Assembly (NCBI RefSeq): GCF_022539665.2
Contig: NC_081333.1
Span: 8,864,971-8,928,970 of the forward strand
DNA: 64,000 nucleotides
Direction of reading: 5' to 3'
Source of the DNA: Daphnia carinata
Lineage: Eukaryota; Arthropoda; Branchiopoda; Diplostraca; Daphniidae
Each line of letters starts with the position of its first letter. Position 1 is the stretch's first letter. Below are positions 13,120 through 25,500 of this stretch, in pieces. The notes beneath the pieces are model-generated. The model saw only the letters and a list, made by a program, of their open reading frames with translations. It did no database searches and had not been told where the DNA came from. The position numbers were made by a program, and so were the translations under genes.

Positions 13120-16100
13120 TCATAATTGGAATTCAAGATTCAGGGCGCGAGCCAAAAATGCAAAGACGTCGCTATGTTCGTCAATCTGTCGAGACGAAAT
13201 TAAAGAAAAAAGAAAATGGCAGCAGGTTTTGGTTAAGCTATGCACACACAAAAAAAAAGAAACGTGGAATAAAATAGCGACTCCTTTTAAGGAGAATCTT
13301 ACAATTTTAGAGGTGGGTTTGTTGGCACCATGACCGGCTTTAGTTTCGATGCGTATCATCAGCGGGTTGGTCTGTGCAGTAATCACAATGATATATACTT
13401 TTTGTTAAACTGCGGTTAGACCTCGTTTAAAAGGTCAAGGGAATACAATACCTGTTTGGGGCAGTCTTTGAACGTGTGATGCATCTGGGCCATATATTTG
13501 AGCGAGTGCAACGGCACGACACGGTCGTCATGATCAGCCGTAAGCAACAGCATCGCCGGATATTGACCAGTTTCAGGTACTTTCAAATTATGGAGAGGCG
13601 AAAACTTTAACAAATTCTCAAAGGGCTCTTTCTCGTCAGGATTGCCATAGTCCGACACCCAACAATAGCCGACCGTAAACTTGTGGAACCGCAGCATGTC
13701 CATTACGCTGGTACCAGAAAAATGAACGAGGCCAAAAATAGGATTAAGTTTCGTGCGTTTGGATAATGAGTCTTTGTTACCCGACGTGAGCAATGCCAGC
13801 AGCATACAGCTCGGGACGTTGGTTGACGCAAGCTCCTATTAACAACCCACCATTAGATGCACCTTGGATAGCCAACTTCGACGATGAAGTGTAGCCATTG
13901 GCGATTAGATATTCGGCAGCCGAATGGAAGTCGTCAAACGAGTTTTGTTTGTTGAAAAGGCGACCTCCATCGTGCCACGCTTCACCGTATTCTCTATAAC
14001 AGTTGAGCTCAGTTTTATCCCTAGTTGCTGTGATCGAGAAAAAAAAACACCTACCCTCCTCCGCGTATGTTAGGAACAGCAAAGACACCGTTGAAATGCT
14101 GCATAAATACAATTCGCGTTACGCTGAAGGCGGGCTATTAGGGAAGAAATTCAAGCGTTAACATCGTCGTTATTATTAAAGGTAAATCTGCGTTGTTTTC
14201 CCATACTTCAAGGCTTATGTTGAATCCGCCGTATCCGTACATCAGGCAAGGATTAGTCCCATCCAAAACAATAGTCTGGAAACGTACACAACAAATTTGA
14301 TTAGCATTCCACGAACGAAACAATCAAAACTGAAACCTTTTTCTTGACAATGAACATTGGGATCCGCGTGCCATCCTTTGAAGGGTAGAAAACTTGCTGA
14401 GTTTCAAACAGAGACGGATCGAATCCATCAAGCTCAATTTGACGGAAGACAGTTGGTTCCGCTTCGACTGTTTCTCCGATATCGCATCGGTAAATGACGC
14501 CAGGAGTTAAAAAGGAACCGAACTGGAAGAAGAATTCGGAAGAGGTGCTCTTGCCAGAGAATTCACGAACGGTGCCCATTTCAAGAGTATAAGTTTTCAA
14601 AAGTTGGCCATTTTTTAAATCGCGCAATTGCAGGATATTCTGAAATGTGATAAAGCAAGCATGAGTAACCTCGTGCCGTCTTCTTGCCATTATCCCTGAT
14701 TCCTACCTTAACATCGTGCATGTAACAAACGATCAGTTTATCTTTGTTGATACAAGCAACCCAATCCAAGACGTCCGAAGGATCGGCTTCCAGCAGCGTT
14801 TTCCATTGATCACGTGCTGGTTGGTTGAAATCAATTTGAATTAATCTATAATTTGGGGCATCCTTGTTGGTCCGGAAAACCACGACTGAGTCAGTATTCG
14901 TCACGTACTACAAAAAGTAGGTGATGTAACGAATGCGTAAGGTATCAAAAGAATGCGACACTACCTCATAGTCTGCCTCCATCTTGTCAACCACAGTGAC
15001 CAGCTCCAATTTCCCATTGATAGTTTTGTCCGGCAAGGCAGTGAGGTCACAAAAGTAAATGTTATTGTATTGGCAGTCTCTTCCAGTTGTAACAATCAAA
15101 TAGCGACCGCAATCCGTTACCCCTCCTTGACTGTAAAATAAAAGTAGCGCAAAAGAAAGGTCCAGTAATTAAGATCCAATTCGGATAGATTGTTCAACGC
15201 AAAATATTACATTCTCCATTTGGGTTCATGAGGAAATTCAACGACAAGAATATCTTCGCTCTGTTGAGTTCCAAGAAGATGGTAGAATAACTTGTGGTTT
15301 TCGTTAGAAGTGGTTTCCGAACCGTCAGTCTTTCCTTGTTGCTCGGGGTAGCACGAGTAAAATACTCCCTTGTTATCATGAGTCCATGATATTGATGAGA
15401 ATTTGATTTTTTCAAGCACCTCAGGGAAATCTTCGCCTATTCAGGTCATAACCCAAATCATTTTTTTTAGTAGAAAGCCATTTAAAATAGGAAAGGTGCT
15501 TCTTACCAGTTTCAACACATTTGAAGTGAATTGAGTTCCAATCTGATCCACTGCGGCTGAGACCATATGCAAAGATTTCACCGTCCTCTGAAAACTTTTT
15601 CATTGAAAGAGACACAGTACCATCATCTGATAAAGTATTGGGATCTAAGAAGATCCTGGGTTCAGACTCCAATGTATCTTGCACAAAAAGAACACTAGTT
15701 TTGTTAAAAAGTAAAATAATTTGGAGTTGAAACTATGACAACAATACTGTTTTGTTTTTGTTTTTTACTAACCTATGGTTCTGAAGACCAGAGTTTTTAT
15801 AAAAGAAGTAACGATTTCCCTTCTTTGTTGGGCAAGAATATTTAGGAAAATTCCATAGCTCTGTAAGTCTTGTTTTGATATTAGCCAATGCTGGGCTACC
15901 TTGGATGTAGGGAGTCGTAAGTTCGTTTTGAAGACGAACAAACTCTTGTGTTTCAGAAGAATCTGGATCCTCCAGCCAGCGATAGGGGTCTTCCACCTTG
16001 TAAGAGTAATAACAATATTCAATGTAGAGTTTGCACTTTCTTGCATGTGGAACACATAGGATTTTTTCCTGAAACTTGAAGTGTTACGTCTTTACCGTAA

Positions 16101-16362
16101 TTCCGTGCAAATTTTCAGAGAAATCTATGCGTTTGGCAACTGGATACGTGAACGTCGACATATTGCTTAAACCGATAGAAGCGTTACTTAGTTTGGATTT
16201 ATTATAAGAACGAAACAAGGACAAACAGCTTTGTGTAAGTGTTAGATGCCAAGGAAAACTATTTCGATTTCGAACCGAGAGAGATCGACTGCTGTTGATA
16301 AGGAGTGCTCTACCACGACTACCGCCAAAAAGGAATCTCCACGGAAGTTTAATACTAATCAT
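13120..16362 (-). CDS. PREP: Prolyl endopeptidase (prolyl oligopeptidase, S9A)
   Basis: Serine peptidase that cuts short peptides after proline, normally cytosolic. Coding exons in transcript order: 16362-16096, 15996-15773, 15694-15507, 15436-15211, 15130-14965, 14907-14707, 14639-14337, 14275-14207, 14134-14055, 13993-13781, 13707-13452, 13371-13303, 13185-13120. They join in frame to 775 residues from the first Met, or 708 from the internal Met at 16161. The second length fits the family (about 710). From the internal Met, Ser554 sits in QGASNGGLL, Asp640 in [13 protein letters not shown] and His678 in [10 protein letters not shown]: the full catalytic triad. The propeller part is clear ([33 protein letters not shown]). 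The oxyanion and active-site region has PNIRGGGEYGEAWH. The extra 67 residues are rich in Arg and Ser with almost no acids, like a mitochondrial presequence (see findings). Ten of twelve introns are shorter than 100 bases. Confidence 0.96.
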
Positions 16363-17860
16363 AATTACAGAGAAAACTAGGAAAAATTTTGTACAAGGTT
16401 AACTAGTTTTTATGAAAACTGAAATAGTGTAAGAGTTTTATTTTGGTCTGAAAATTTTAGCGGTACTTTTTCAAAATCTGGCAGCGTTGATTCTTCTGTC
16501 AAACTTTTTGGTGGGATATTTAACTTCTGTCTGGAATTTAAAACCAAATAAGCTTTAGGGAGTACGCATCATGCAGTACTCGTAGACGACATAATAATAG
16601 CGTTTTCATTTTTGTTTTCAATGCGCAGATGATGCAGCCGCTAGACCTCCTTAAAACTGTTGTTGAAAAACACAAAAATTATCAGTCAAAGGATGGCGAA
16701 GGTGAAGTTCAGTTGGTTTATTTGTTAATAAAAAAGGCTGCTCGAGTTTGACAATTCCTTATCACCATAACGCTCTACGACTTGGTTATGGGCAAACTAA
16801 TTCACAGGGCAGTTCGAAAATGTTGTTCGTTGTATCGTTCTAATAGATATACTTTTTCATTTGCAAGAACATGGTCACACTTTGTGCCATAATGCTATGC
16901 AATTCTTGTTATCCTTATCGCTTTTTGGATTCTAATTACTGGTTGTCGGCGATGTCCTCGCAAAAGCCTCTTATTAGTATGGAAGCGGATGCACGAACGG
17001 CATTCTTCTCTGCAACAGGACATTTTCAGAACAAAAACTTTCCTGCAATTTTCTGCTTAATGCTTTTAATCGCTCACGAATTCAGGGACTCCCGATAGAC
17101 TGTGTGCGATTTCTCGGGAAAAGATTCAACTTTTCTAAGCGTTTGTACACTTTATTTTAAAAATATCGTCGACATTGGCGGCTGGAAGTATGTAAATACA
17201 ATATAAGTTGAAACCAGAAAAAAAACAGTAAGAGGGGAGGGAGACTCATCAAAAGAAATTTCATGAAAAGGCTTTGGGGTCCACTGAGACGCCCGTGCTT
17301 ACTGCGAACTTAAAAATTTCCCGCACTCTTGATCGGCGCCTTCTTCTCTGTGTAAAATGAGAAAAATGACTCGGCAAGTTATGCTCGTGAAAAAGAAAAT
17401 CTTTACGTTAGTCACAGTGTATTTGCACGCAGCTGATTGTCATTACGACAATGTTCAAGGCGAGTGAATTATAATTCTCGAAACAAAATTTTGGTTTTAT
17501 AGATATGCAAGTAAAGTACAAAAAAAAAATTCAACAATTAAAAAAAAAGGTAACGCCCACCGGCATTCATTCAATGTGATTACTCTTTTTTTTCCCCCCG
17601 CCAACTTTATGGGACACTTTACATCGATGAAATAATCCAGAAACCGCATTAAGAAGTCAGTCCTCAAAGAAAAGCCCGTTTGAATGGACGAATTACCGAT
17701 TAATTCGTTGTCTTCAAGTTAACCCTTTTCACCAACTAAAATATTTTTGACAGAAACGCGCGATAATAAAAAATTAAGCATCAACATTTTTTTGGAAAAT
17801 TTCAAAGCTGTTCCTGTATAAAAATTGCAATGGCTGATTTTGTTGTTAATGCAATTGGAG
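16363..17860. other. Spacer upstream of PREP and downstream of ZP gene 1
   Basis: Holds the PREP promoter side and the 3' UTR side of ZP gene 1. A 40-codon frame at 16629-16751 (+) begins MMQPLDLLKTVVEKH, is preceded by an AG acceptor-like site and contains a GTGAAG donor-like site. It is not recognised and may be chance or an exon of an unseen transcript. Another frame at 16871-17098 (+) also lacks any recognisable domain. Nothing else is supported. Confidence 0.5.
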
Positions 17861-20800
17861 CTATTGGAAGTTGGATCGATGCTTATTATTGCCGAAATGA
17901 TTGTCAATAGTCGGCGGTGCGCCGTAGTGTTGGTGGTAGAGAGAACTCTCTGACTGCGATCGGTGACGTAAACGCACGCATAAGATGCACAAAATAATAC
18001 TCAGGACGGTGCAGATCAAGACAGATAATCCTATAAATCCCAAGAAAATTTTCAATCATTTTCGTTCCAAAAATTGTAGTGGAACAAAAGAATTGATCCC
18101 TTACCGATAAGAGCACCAATGGCTACTGGTTTGAGGCAAATGTGATCCGTGTCAGAAACGCTTGAGCTCTTTTTCTTATCAGCAACAAACTCGTTAGATA
18201 ATTCACCAGCTGCAGTCTCATCATCGGCGATGACTTGCAGGGCCTGGAACAAGCTCAGATTCTCGGACAGGGTCGTGTTTTCCTTAGCGCTTCTCGCCAC
18301 ACGAGGGACGTCACGTTTGGTTAACTCGCGGCTATTCCTCCAGTAACACGGCTGAGTCTAAGTTTCCCCGAGTAAAATGAAATCGTAAAGAACACGCAAT
18401 TGTGTGCAGCGTAAATGATAATGGGATGTTACCGGACAATGTCCGTGACACATGCGAATGTCGCACTCGAGGTACAGAGCCGGGCTGCCAGTGAACCGGA
18501 AAGCTTTCATGTAAGCAAAGACTTGCGTTTCGTAGAGTCCCGCATCCGTCCACGTCCCCCGGAATCGGCTGATCAATTTCTCGTTGATCGGGCATCTAAA
18601 TTTAAATCGATTTTGTAATTCTCGATTCTATTCGCAATTAAAAATCTGAGAACTTACCCGTTCTCGTCAATCAACTGGATCTTTTTAGTAGCGCCATTAT
18701 GAGCAAAGCAGTTGCTGACAATGACATCGAATCCATCTAATTGAAAATAATGTATTGTAATTGCACTTGAACCATTTTGATTGAATTTACTTGCTTACCA
18801 AATTGACTACGCATGTAGACGACCAATGTCAACGGGTCGCCGACTCGAACTGGTCCGGAAACGCGAGCCCCTGTGGTTCCGTACCCTGATCGGATCTCCA
18901 TGTGGCATTCTGGTGGGGTGAGCGTGAACGTCAACGGATTGCCGGTCGCCACCCTGCTCGAAATTTTTGTTTCATTTTTACAATAGGCAAATTTCAATTA
19001 GCGTTTCAAATCGAAATAGTCGACTTACCCCACGTCTAAAAAAGGAAACGTAACCGTCTTCCAATAATCGTAGCCGTATTCACAAGTCATTTTGTAGTGT
19101 TCGTCCCATTCTTCTTCGATAAGCGCGCTGTACTGGATGCTGAGAGTGTTCCACATGAAGTTTTTCTATTGTTTTCAATACGACAATGATTAGAAAAAAC
19201 GAACGCCAAATCGAACGACTCATTAGAAACGCTGTCATTCCAATTTCAAGGATGGTCGAGTTTGAATTTCGTCCTAAAATAACCGGCACATGAACTTTCG
19301 ATATCGGGACAATGAACCCTCGCGTTTTCAGATCGTTTTCTGCAGTGACAATCATGGTATCCTTTGCTATCGTCGTTTCAAGATCAGCAGAAAGGCTTGA
19401 CGGAGAGTGGAAATGAATCACACAATAGGGCCGTCTCATGTATACACCGGTCGGCATTCAATTCTGAATGGCGACAACAAAATAAAGCGGAGCGGGAAAA
19501 AAAAAAAGAAAATCGAGTCACGCAGCCAGTGTGAGGTTCTTAAACTCTGGATCCCTCTTTGCTGGCTTATCGGACTCGATGCTTGTCCTGCCTGTCATCT
19601 CTCTGCTGCGATCTACCCGCGTGCGCCCCCGTAACGGTCCCTCGACGGCCAACAACCCCCAAGTCTTCTATTGTCCTAGCGATACTGTAAAGAAGAGAGC
19701 TATACATGCAGCTCTGACATTGCGTCACGCCAAGTTGCCCTTCAATGCAAAACTTATCCCTTTTATTCCCGTTTTTTTTTTCTTCTTCCTTCGGTCTTTA
19801 TGCGCTTAAAACTTGACTAAAACGTCCAACGATACCGAGAGCACACACATCAGTCAACTTCAGTCGAAGAGAACTGAACAAAAGACGGTGGTAGTTGCAC
19901 GAAGATGACGAAACTTACCGTCGGTTGTTTTCGGCTGTCCAGGTTATGTGTGTTACCACCTAGCGTACCGCAACGGTTCAGTTGGATATAGAATTCGTAG
20001 TAGTCACGCCCAGTCCCGTTGACGTAGACACACAGGGGATCGTACGCGAACCCTAGTTTTTCGTTTATGGAAAAGGCACAGCAATAAGTAGAGGGGGAAA
20101 GAATTAATTAAAAATTGTGTTGTTGTTGTCAGTTGAAAATATTCATTGAGTTGAAAGTACCGGTGGAGTAAATGATGCCACTGAAAGAGCCGTTAAAACG
20201 CAATCTGATTTTCATGTAATCATTCTGACACTCAGCTTCAATGTCTTTAAACAGAAATTCAGTTACTGAGCTCTTTATTTTTGCTAAGAAATGTAAGGTG
20301 TTTACTTAAAACTCGTGTCATGTTGAAGCGCTGATTAGCTGCTTTTTCCTTCTCCCATCGGTTGGGCTTGTTCCAGCTGATATCGGGTGTAGGCACTTCA
20401 CCATCCGGAGAAGGGATCGGTCTCTGCGGGAAACTCGGGAAAACTCCTTGATCCGTTGTGGTAGGTCGAGGAGGAAGCCCAAAGGGTCGTGCATTGTATG
20501 GCCGTCCGAAAATTGAACCGACAGACGTCTCAGTCTTCATAGCAAAATGTTAATCCATTAACCCTTTATTTCCATTACGAATGAAACAAAAACGTACGTG
20601 GTCGGGGAAATTGCTAAATGAAGGTCTACCGACGGGATGCTTGAGCTTTGCGTATAGCACTTCGTGATCTCCTTCATTTGGATCTGTTCTTCTGTGATGG
20701 ATATCTAAGTTGGTCGACGACGTGTTTAAATCTTCGTCCTCTTGTTTTACTTCTACGAGCTCAGACTTTGAAAAAGATAAATGACGAGAGTGTCAAAAAT

Positions 20801-21361
20801 AGGCAAAGGAATTGAAAACAATTTTGAAAAACAGAAACGAGAGCTCACCGGAGACGCATCGACAATGTCGGCAGCTTCACCTGTCCGTGCCACTAAACTT
20901 TGATTTACGCTGGCAATAGTAGAAGCTAATTCAGTTTGGTATGCGGGAGCCGATGTCGACGTGAACAGGCCGCTTTCCGTGCTAGAGAATCGCTCTTCCG
21001 TCACGGATTCTTCCGTTTCGCTCGTCTTATCCGTCTCATCTGTGGCGTGTTCAGTCGCTTCTAGTTCACTTTCCGTCTCTTGTTCTTCAATCAAATCGAT
21101 TGGTGTTTCCAGCGCGCGAGCCGTGATGATAAAGCGCGGTCTGCTGTCTTCTTGATTCGCATAGATGGAATGCACTGCCGCGATGGGCGATAAGTCCTCG
21201 GAGTGGTCATCCATTTCCAACGGCAACACAACTGCCTATAAATTAGGTAACAACAGGACGCGAGGTGATGGAACAGTTAAATACGAGTGTAGTTTCCAGC
21301 ATTTTACCATTAATGCCAAAAAGACAGTGATCCAGACGCATTTGTTGTCGATGGCACCCAT
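17861..21361 (-). CDS. ZP-domain transmembrane protein 1 (apical matrix / cuticle type)
   Basis: Secreted-pathway membrane protein with a zona pellucida polymerisation domain. In arthropods this class shapes apical extracellular matrix and cuticle. Twelve coding exons join in frame to 670 residues: 21361-21308, 21235-20849, 20765-20598, 20534-20306, 20244-20161, 20052-19919, 19165-19029, 18953-18799, 18736-18658, 18595-18433, 18357-18105, 18030-17861. Order: signal peptide MGAIDNKCVWITVFLALM; acidic Ser/Thr/Glu-rich segment to about residue 140; Pro-rich segment (GRPYNARPFGLPPRP); ZP domain from about residue 284 (ECQNDYMKIRLRFNGSFSGI), with NGTGRDYYEF, NRCGTLGG, FNISL-free second half RVSGPVRVGDPLTLVVYMRS, DGFDVIVSNCFAHNGATKK and ECDIRMCHGHCP. 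A basic RVAR/TKR stretch after the domain is a minimal furin-type site. One TM helix lies near 608-636 (GALIGLSVLICTVLSIILCI), followed by a short tail. The exact arthropod orthologue (dusky/miniature/papillote-like group) was not decided. Confidence 0.9.
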
Positions 21362-22530
21362 CTTCCTTCCTGCCGTCGACTTCTGTAAAGAGTCAATGTC
21401 AACACCAAATTGCAAAAGTCAGTTATACAAAGCTAAAGAAGTAAAAGGAAAATTGAAAGCAAATGGCGGCTAGGGAAGAAAACTTGCTTATCACTGTTCG
21501 CTTATTGTTCTTTCAGGTGTATTGTACAGGGTATGCGTATATGTATGGTGTAATACGCCGGACACGCTGTAGGTTCTTTGTTCACGGCCAGAACTGGGAA
21601 ACAAGTCTGGAGATTCTAGATTCTATTTTTCTATTTGTAAGGACGAATAGAACCCCAAAAAGCTTCCATGAGAGAAAGGGGAACGATGAAGTCCAGTAGG
21701 AAATTTTATTCGACAAAGAGTTAAAAAAAAAGAATAAAGACTCTTTAAAAACTTTTTATTTATTTTCTTTAGAGACGTAGCACCATCAACTTCCTGTACC
21801 TTTTACTTTCGTGCCTTATTAGTTCAATTCAGACAAATCGTAGCCATTTCTTTGACCTTTGCTTCACTTTCTTTTCTTGTCATTCCACCCTGTCATCATC
21901 GTCTTTTCAAAGATTTCATTCTTCTTCTATTTTCAAGTACGAGCCTACTATTTACCTGTTGAGCGATGACCTGTAAGGTCGTTAATGTCCCTGTTTAGCA
22001 AGCAACAGACAAACGCCAACGTCCGTACACGGGATCTATTCAACGGGGGAAAGCTTTTCTGCTTCCTGGCCTTAAAATCACTTTCGTTTTTTACTTGATG
22101 TTATTTAGTTCTCCTTTCGTAGAGTTATTTAGTTTCTAGATAGTAGCTCCATAAAGTTAAAGGTCATTTCGTCGATACATAGTCGTTGAAATCGAACAAT
22201 TGGAACTTTTTCCAGCCTGTGAACGACATGCTAAGGGACTGGGGTCGCTAACAAACTAATAATCCGCGGTTTACTAACATCTCTCGATTTGTTTTGCTAG
22301 GAAAAATGGATATCGAAAATTATTTACTTACGTAGATTGGAGTTTAATTCGGAATTGGAAATGACTAATGGTGGAGCAGATCCTTCACGTTTGGCTCAGA
22401 TGTCGACGTGATTTGAGAGATGCGGTGCGCTAGACGTTTCACTGTCTTTCAATTTTGAAGAAGCACAACCTTGAGTTAGGAAGAGTCTGTTCACTTTGCT
22501 TGTCACTACTCTGTCCAACTCAAAAGTAAA
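21362..22530 (-). promoter_or_regulatory. Leader exon and 5' UTR intron of ZP gene 1
   Basis: On the minus strand an acceptor CTCTTTACAG ends at 21383, 21 bases before the ATG at 21361, so 21382-21362 is 5' UTR. A strong donor (CTAC/GTAAGT) lies with its last exon base at 22332. Together with the TATA box just upstream this suggests a non-coding first exon of about 200 bases (roughly 22332-22530) and a 950-base leader intron. This is inferred from splice signals only. Confidence 0.5.
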
Positions 22531-22552
22531 TTTTTCAGCCATCCTACCTCAG

Positions 22553-22560
22553 CTTTTATA
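22553..22560 (-). promoter_or_regulatory. TATA box candidate for ZP gene 1
   Basis: The minus strand reads TATAAAAG here. The expected start about 30 bases downstream falls near 22530 and is followed about 200 bases later by the strong donor described for the leader exon. The position and match support a core promoter. No clear initiator was identified. Confidence 0.5.
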
Positions 22561-25500
22561 GAGATTGTCGTGAGCGCGCGCGCTCGCTTCGCCCCCGCTA
22601 CGCTCCCGTACCTCAACCCGGTCGTTTGCACGGGCAAACGACATCCATACCCGGAGCGACTCCGCCCCATAAAACCTTTTTTTCTTTACTCCAGTCAGAA
22701 ACAGCAACACACCTGCCAACCTTCTTGTTCGATGACTCTCCTGTCCAGCCAATAACAACCTTTTCAATCCCGTAGCTTTCAAAAAAATAAAATTCGAATT
22801 ACTTTTTACATTATACGAGTCGACTTGAAATTTCGAATAAGAATATGGGGATGAGTCTATCGAATAATAGTAACTTATAAATAATCCTCGTACATCGAAC
22901 AGGGATTAATTTAAGATTCATGTTGAATTTTCAGTGGTGACATTTGTTTGTCGATTTCCCGGATGTTGCTCGCCATAGGATTAGATGACGTCTTTTTTTT
23001 TATTTTCTCAAGGGTATATAGTGTATACCCTATAGCGAAGGATATAATATGCTTCCTAGAGCGCAGAAGAGTACGATGCACTATTGGGTGATATCACCAA
23101 AGACCTGAAGTTCACTATCGACATAGACGGAAGCTAATAATCCGGGTGATTCGGAATCTTTTGAAATCCAAGTAAAAATCTTTTGCAAAAACATGAATGG
23201 TAGTGATGGTCAAGCATGGTGGGCCAGCGTCTAATGTTTGTAATTTCACACGAATTTGTCACGGCGGCAGCAACTGATCGATTTGCCTCCACCAATTGAT
23301 GATTTCCTTTTCGTCTTTATTTGACCGCCACCGCGACGGGTTGCGCGGTGCCGGCCAAGGCCGTCGGATATCCAAGTCCATTGTCTTTTCACCAAAAGAT
23401 GATGAAGCATCATCGAATTTTTGTTGTTTTTTTTCCGGAAAAAAAAACTGACGTGAGAAACTGCAAGGGGAAATTCTTATCACGAACTTCGCTAGACAAG
23501 TGGACCCAGTTAATAATTTTTCCTTTTTCATTATTTTGATCGGCATCTTCAAGATGCAAAGAATAGAAAAATGAAACAAATTTCAAGTCCGAGACAAATT
23601 TCGAAACAGTTTTTTGTTGTCAATGTATTCCCCGAATACAAATGGGGAGGGTCACCTAAGTTCCGTCCCTTTCCCCCGTCTCCAACAAAACCGAAAGGGA
23701 AAGACCATTAGTCGTCAAAGATTGCTCTTTCTGGGCATTGTATATCTAGGTGTCTAGAAAAAAAATGGGGAAAGGGTCTGATATAATATTTGCCCCCTAC
23801 CTCTTACGTGAAATCACGTAACAAAAATATACGCCCCCCTTCTTTTTTGTTCTATTATTTTTGCCGCAGTTCATCGCGAACTGCAGCCGAACATAGAGAC
23901 AGTAGCTTAAGTTTTCCCACGTCTACACTGCCATTCGACATTCGCCCGAGAATCGCCATTGAGACGCAAGAGAAAGAAAAACATCATAAGGAAGACCATC
24001 TTTCTCGGATCGTGATGCATCCAACAAGTATAGTTCCTCTTTTTTTTCTTTTATGAAGAATGTCATGTACAAAAACGTATTCAAGTCAACACGCAGGATG
24101 ACTATTGTAGAAAGCTGTGTTATTTCTAACGCTCAGTCACGATCGAATTCGAAAACGTTTACAGCGTTTAGAGCCACTGCTGGGTTTATCTGCAGTGACT
24201 ATGGTGAAATAGAAACGAAAAGTTCCCCGTGTTGAGGTGTTCCTAGTTAAGACTAACTTTAACGTTCTTTGCTCGCGTCCTTGCCCTTCGTTGTAATCAG
24301 AAAACCAGCACTCTGCGTATAAATGCTTCCATAATTCCATGTGTTTTTCGCATGTCTAAAGTAACCGGACGCTCTAATTAGATGGTCTTTCGGTTAGACG
24401 TTAATTTTTTGAAACATTTTCTGTAATCAAATTGTTCACTCGAATGATTTGCTCCCTTTCTTTTCAATGATTGAATAGATCACTTTGAATACCGCTGCAT
24501 GCGTGGGCGTATTAATGCTCGCTGTTGACGTAGACTATCGCCGTAATTTTTGCGTACCACCGAAAAGTACCGATGTTTTTTCGTCTCTTGACCCCACTAG
24601 CAAAGCACGCAGATCCGGGCAGTCGACTCCCAATAATGGGTGAGACGGGAACTGATGACGGGCTTCTGTTGATAACAATGACCAGTTTCTTTGAATTGTA
24701 TACAGACGTGTATATAGTTTTGTGTCATTGTTCAGCTGTCGTTGTTCTTCTTCCTGGCTTTTTTTTTCGATCCCGCTATATTTTGCTTCAATTCCAACTG
24801 TTTTTTTTCTCTACTTGAAACTTGAATTTCTTCATTTCCCGAACTGCTGAGAGAATTCACCCTCCCTTTCTCTTTTATGATTCACTCTCGCTGACAGGGG
24901 TCGTCCGGGGTCTCACGACGACAACCAGAAATTCAAACAAAAGAGTCAGACCATCTAGATCTAAATACAATAATAAAATGTATATCGTGGGCTTTTTTCT
25001 GGTTGGTTATTGTTCTTGGGAAATTAGGCTTCGAAAATTCTATGAGTTTAAACCACTGTGTTTAAACTAGACTGAACTAAAAGTGAAACTGATGGTAAGG
25101 CTTTTGCTTCAACTTCAACCATTTGCTGTTTTCCATCTTCGTCGTAGACTGTAATCCTCTTACTTTAAACCGAATCGAGAAACCGAGGCAAGAATAGGAC
25201 ACGGAAGAATGAAAACAGAAGAACAGTCGAAGAATCTCAATACAATAACAGGTACTTTTTCAGATACATGATGCAAGTGCAGGTGCTTCCTCGTTGATGG
25301 AACACCAGTCAACAACAACGAGCAACAAACAACAATAGGGCTAGAAGAATTATTGAAAAGGCTTAAGACATAACCTTCTGTCTACATCAGGACTTGGAAG
25401 TAATAGCCGTGATGGCGGCATGCAGAAGCAGGAAATGAATCTTAACCGGCCGAAAACGGTGAGCTGCTTGACGGGTGAGTGAACAAATAACCGCGGTCGT

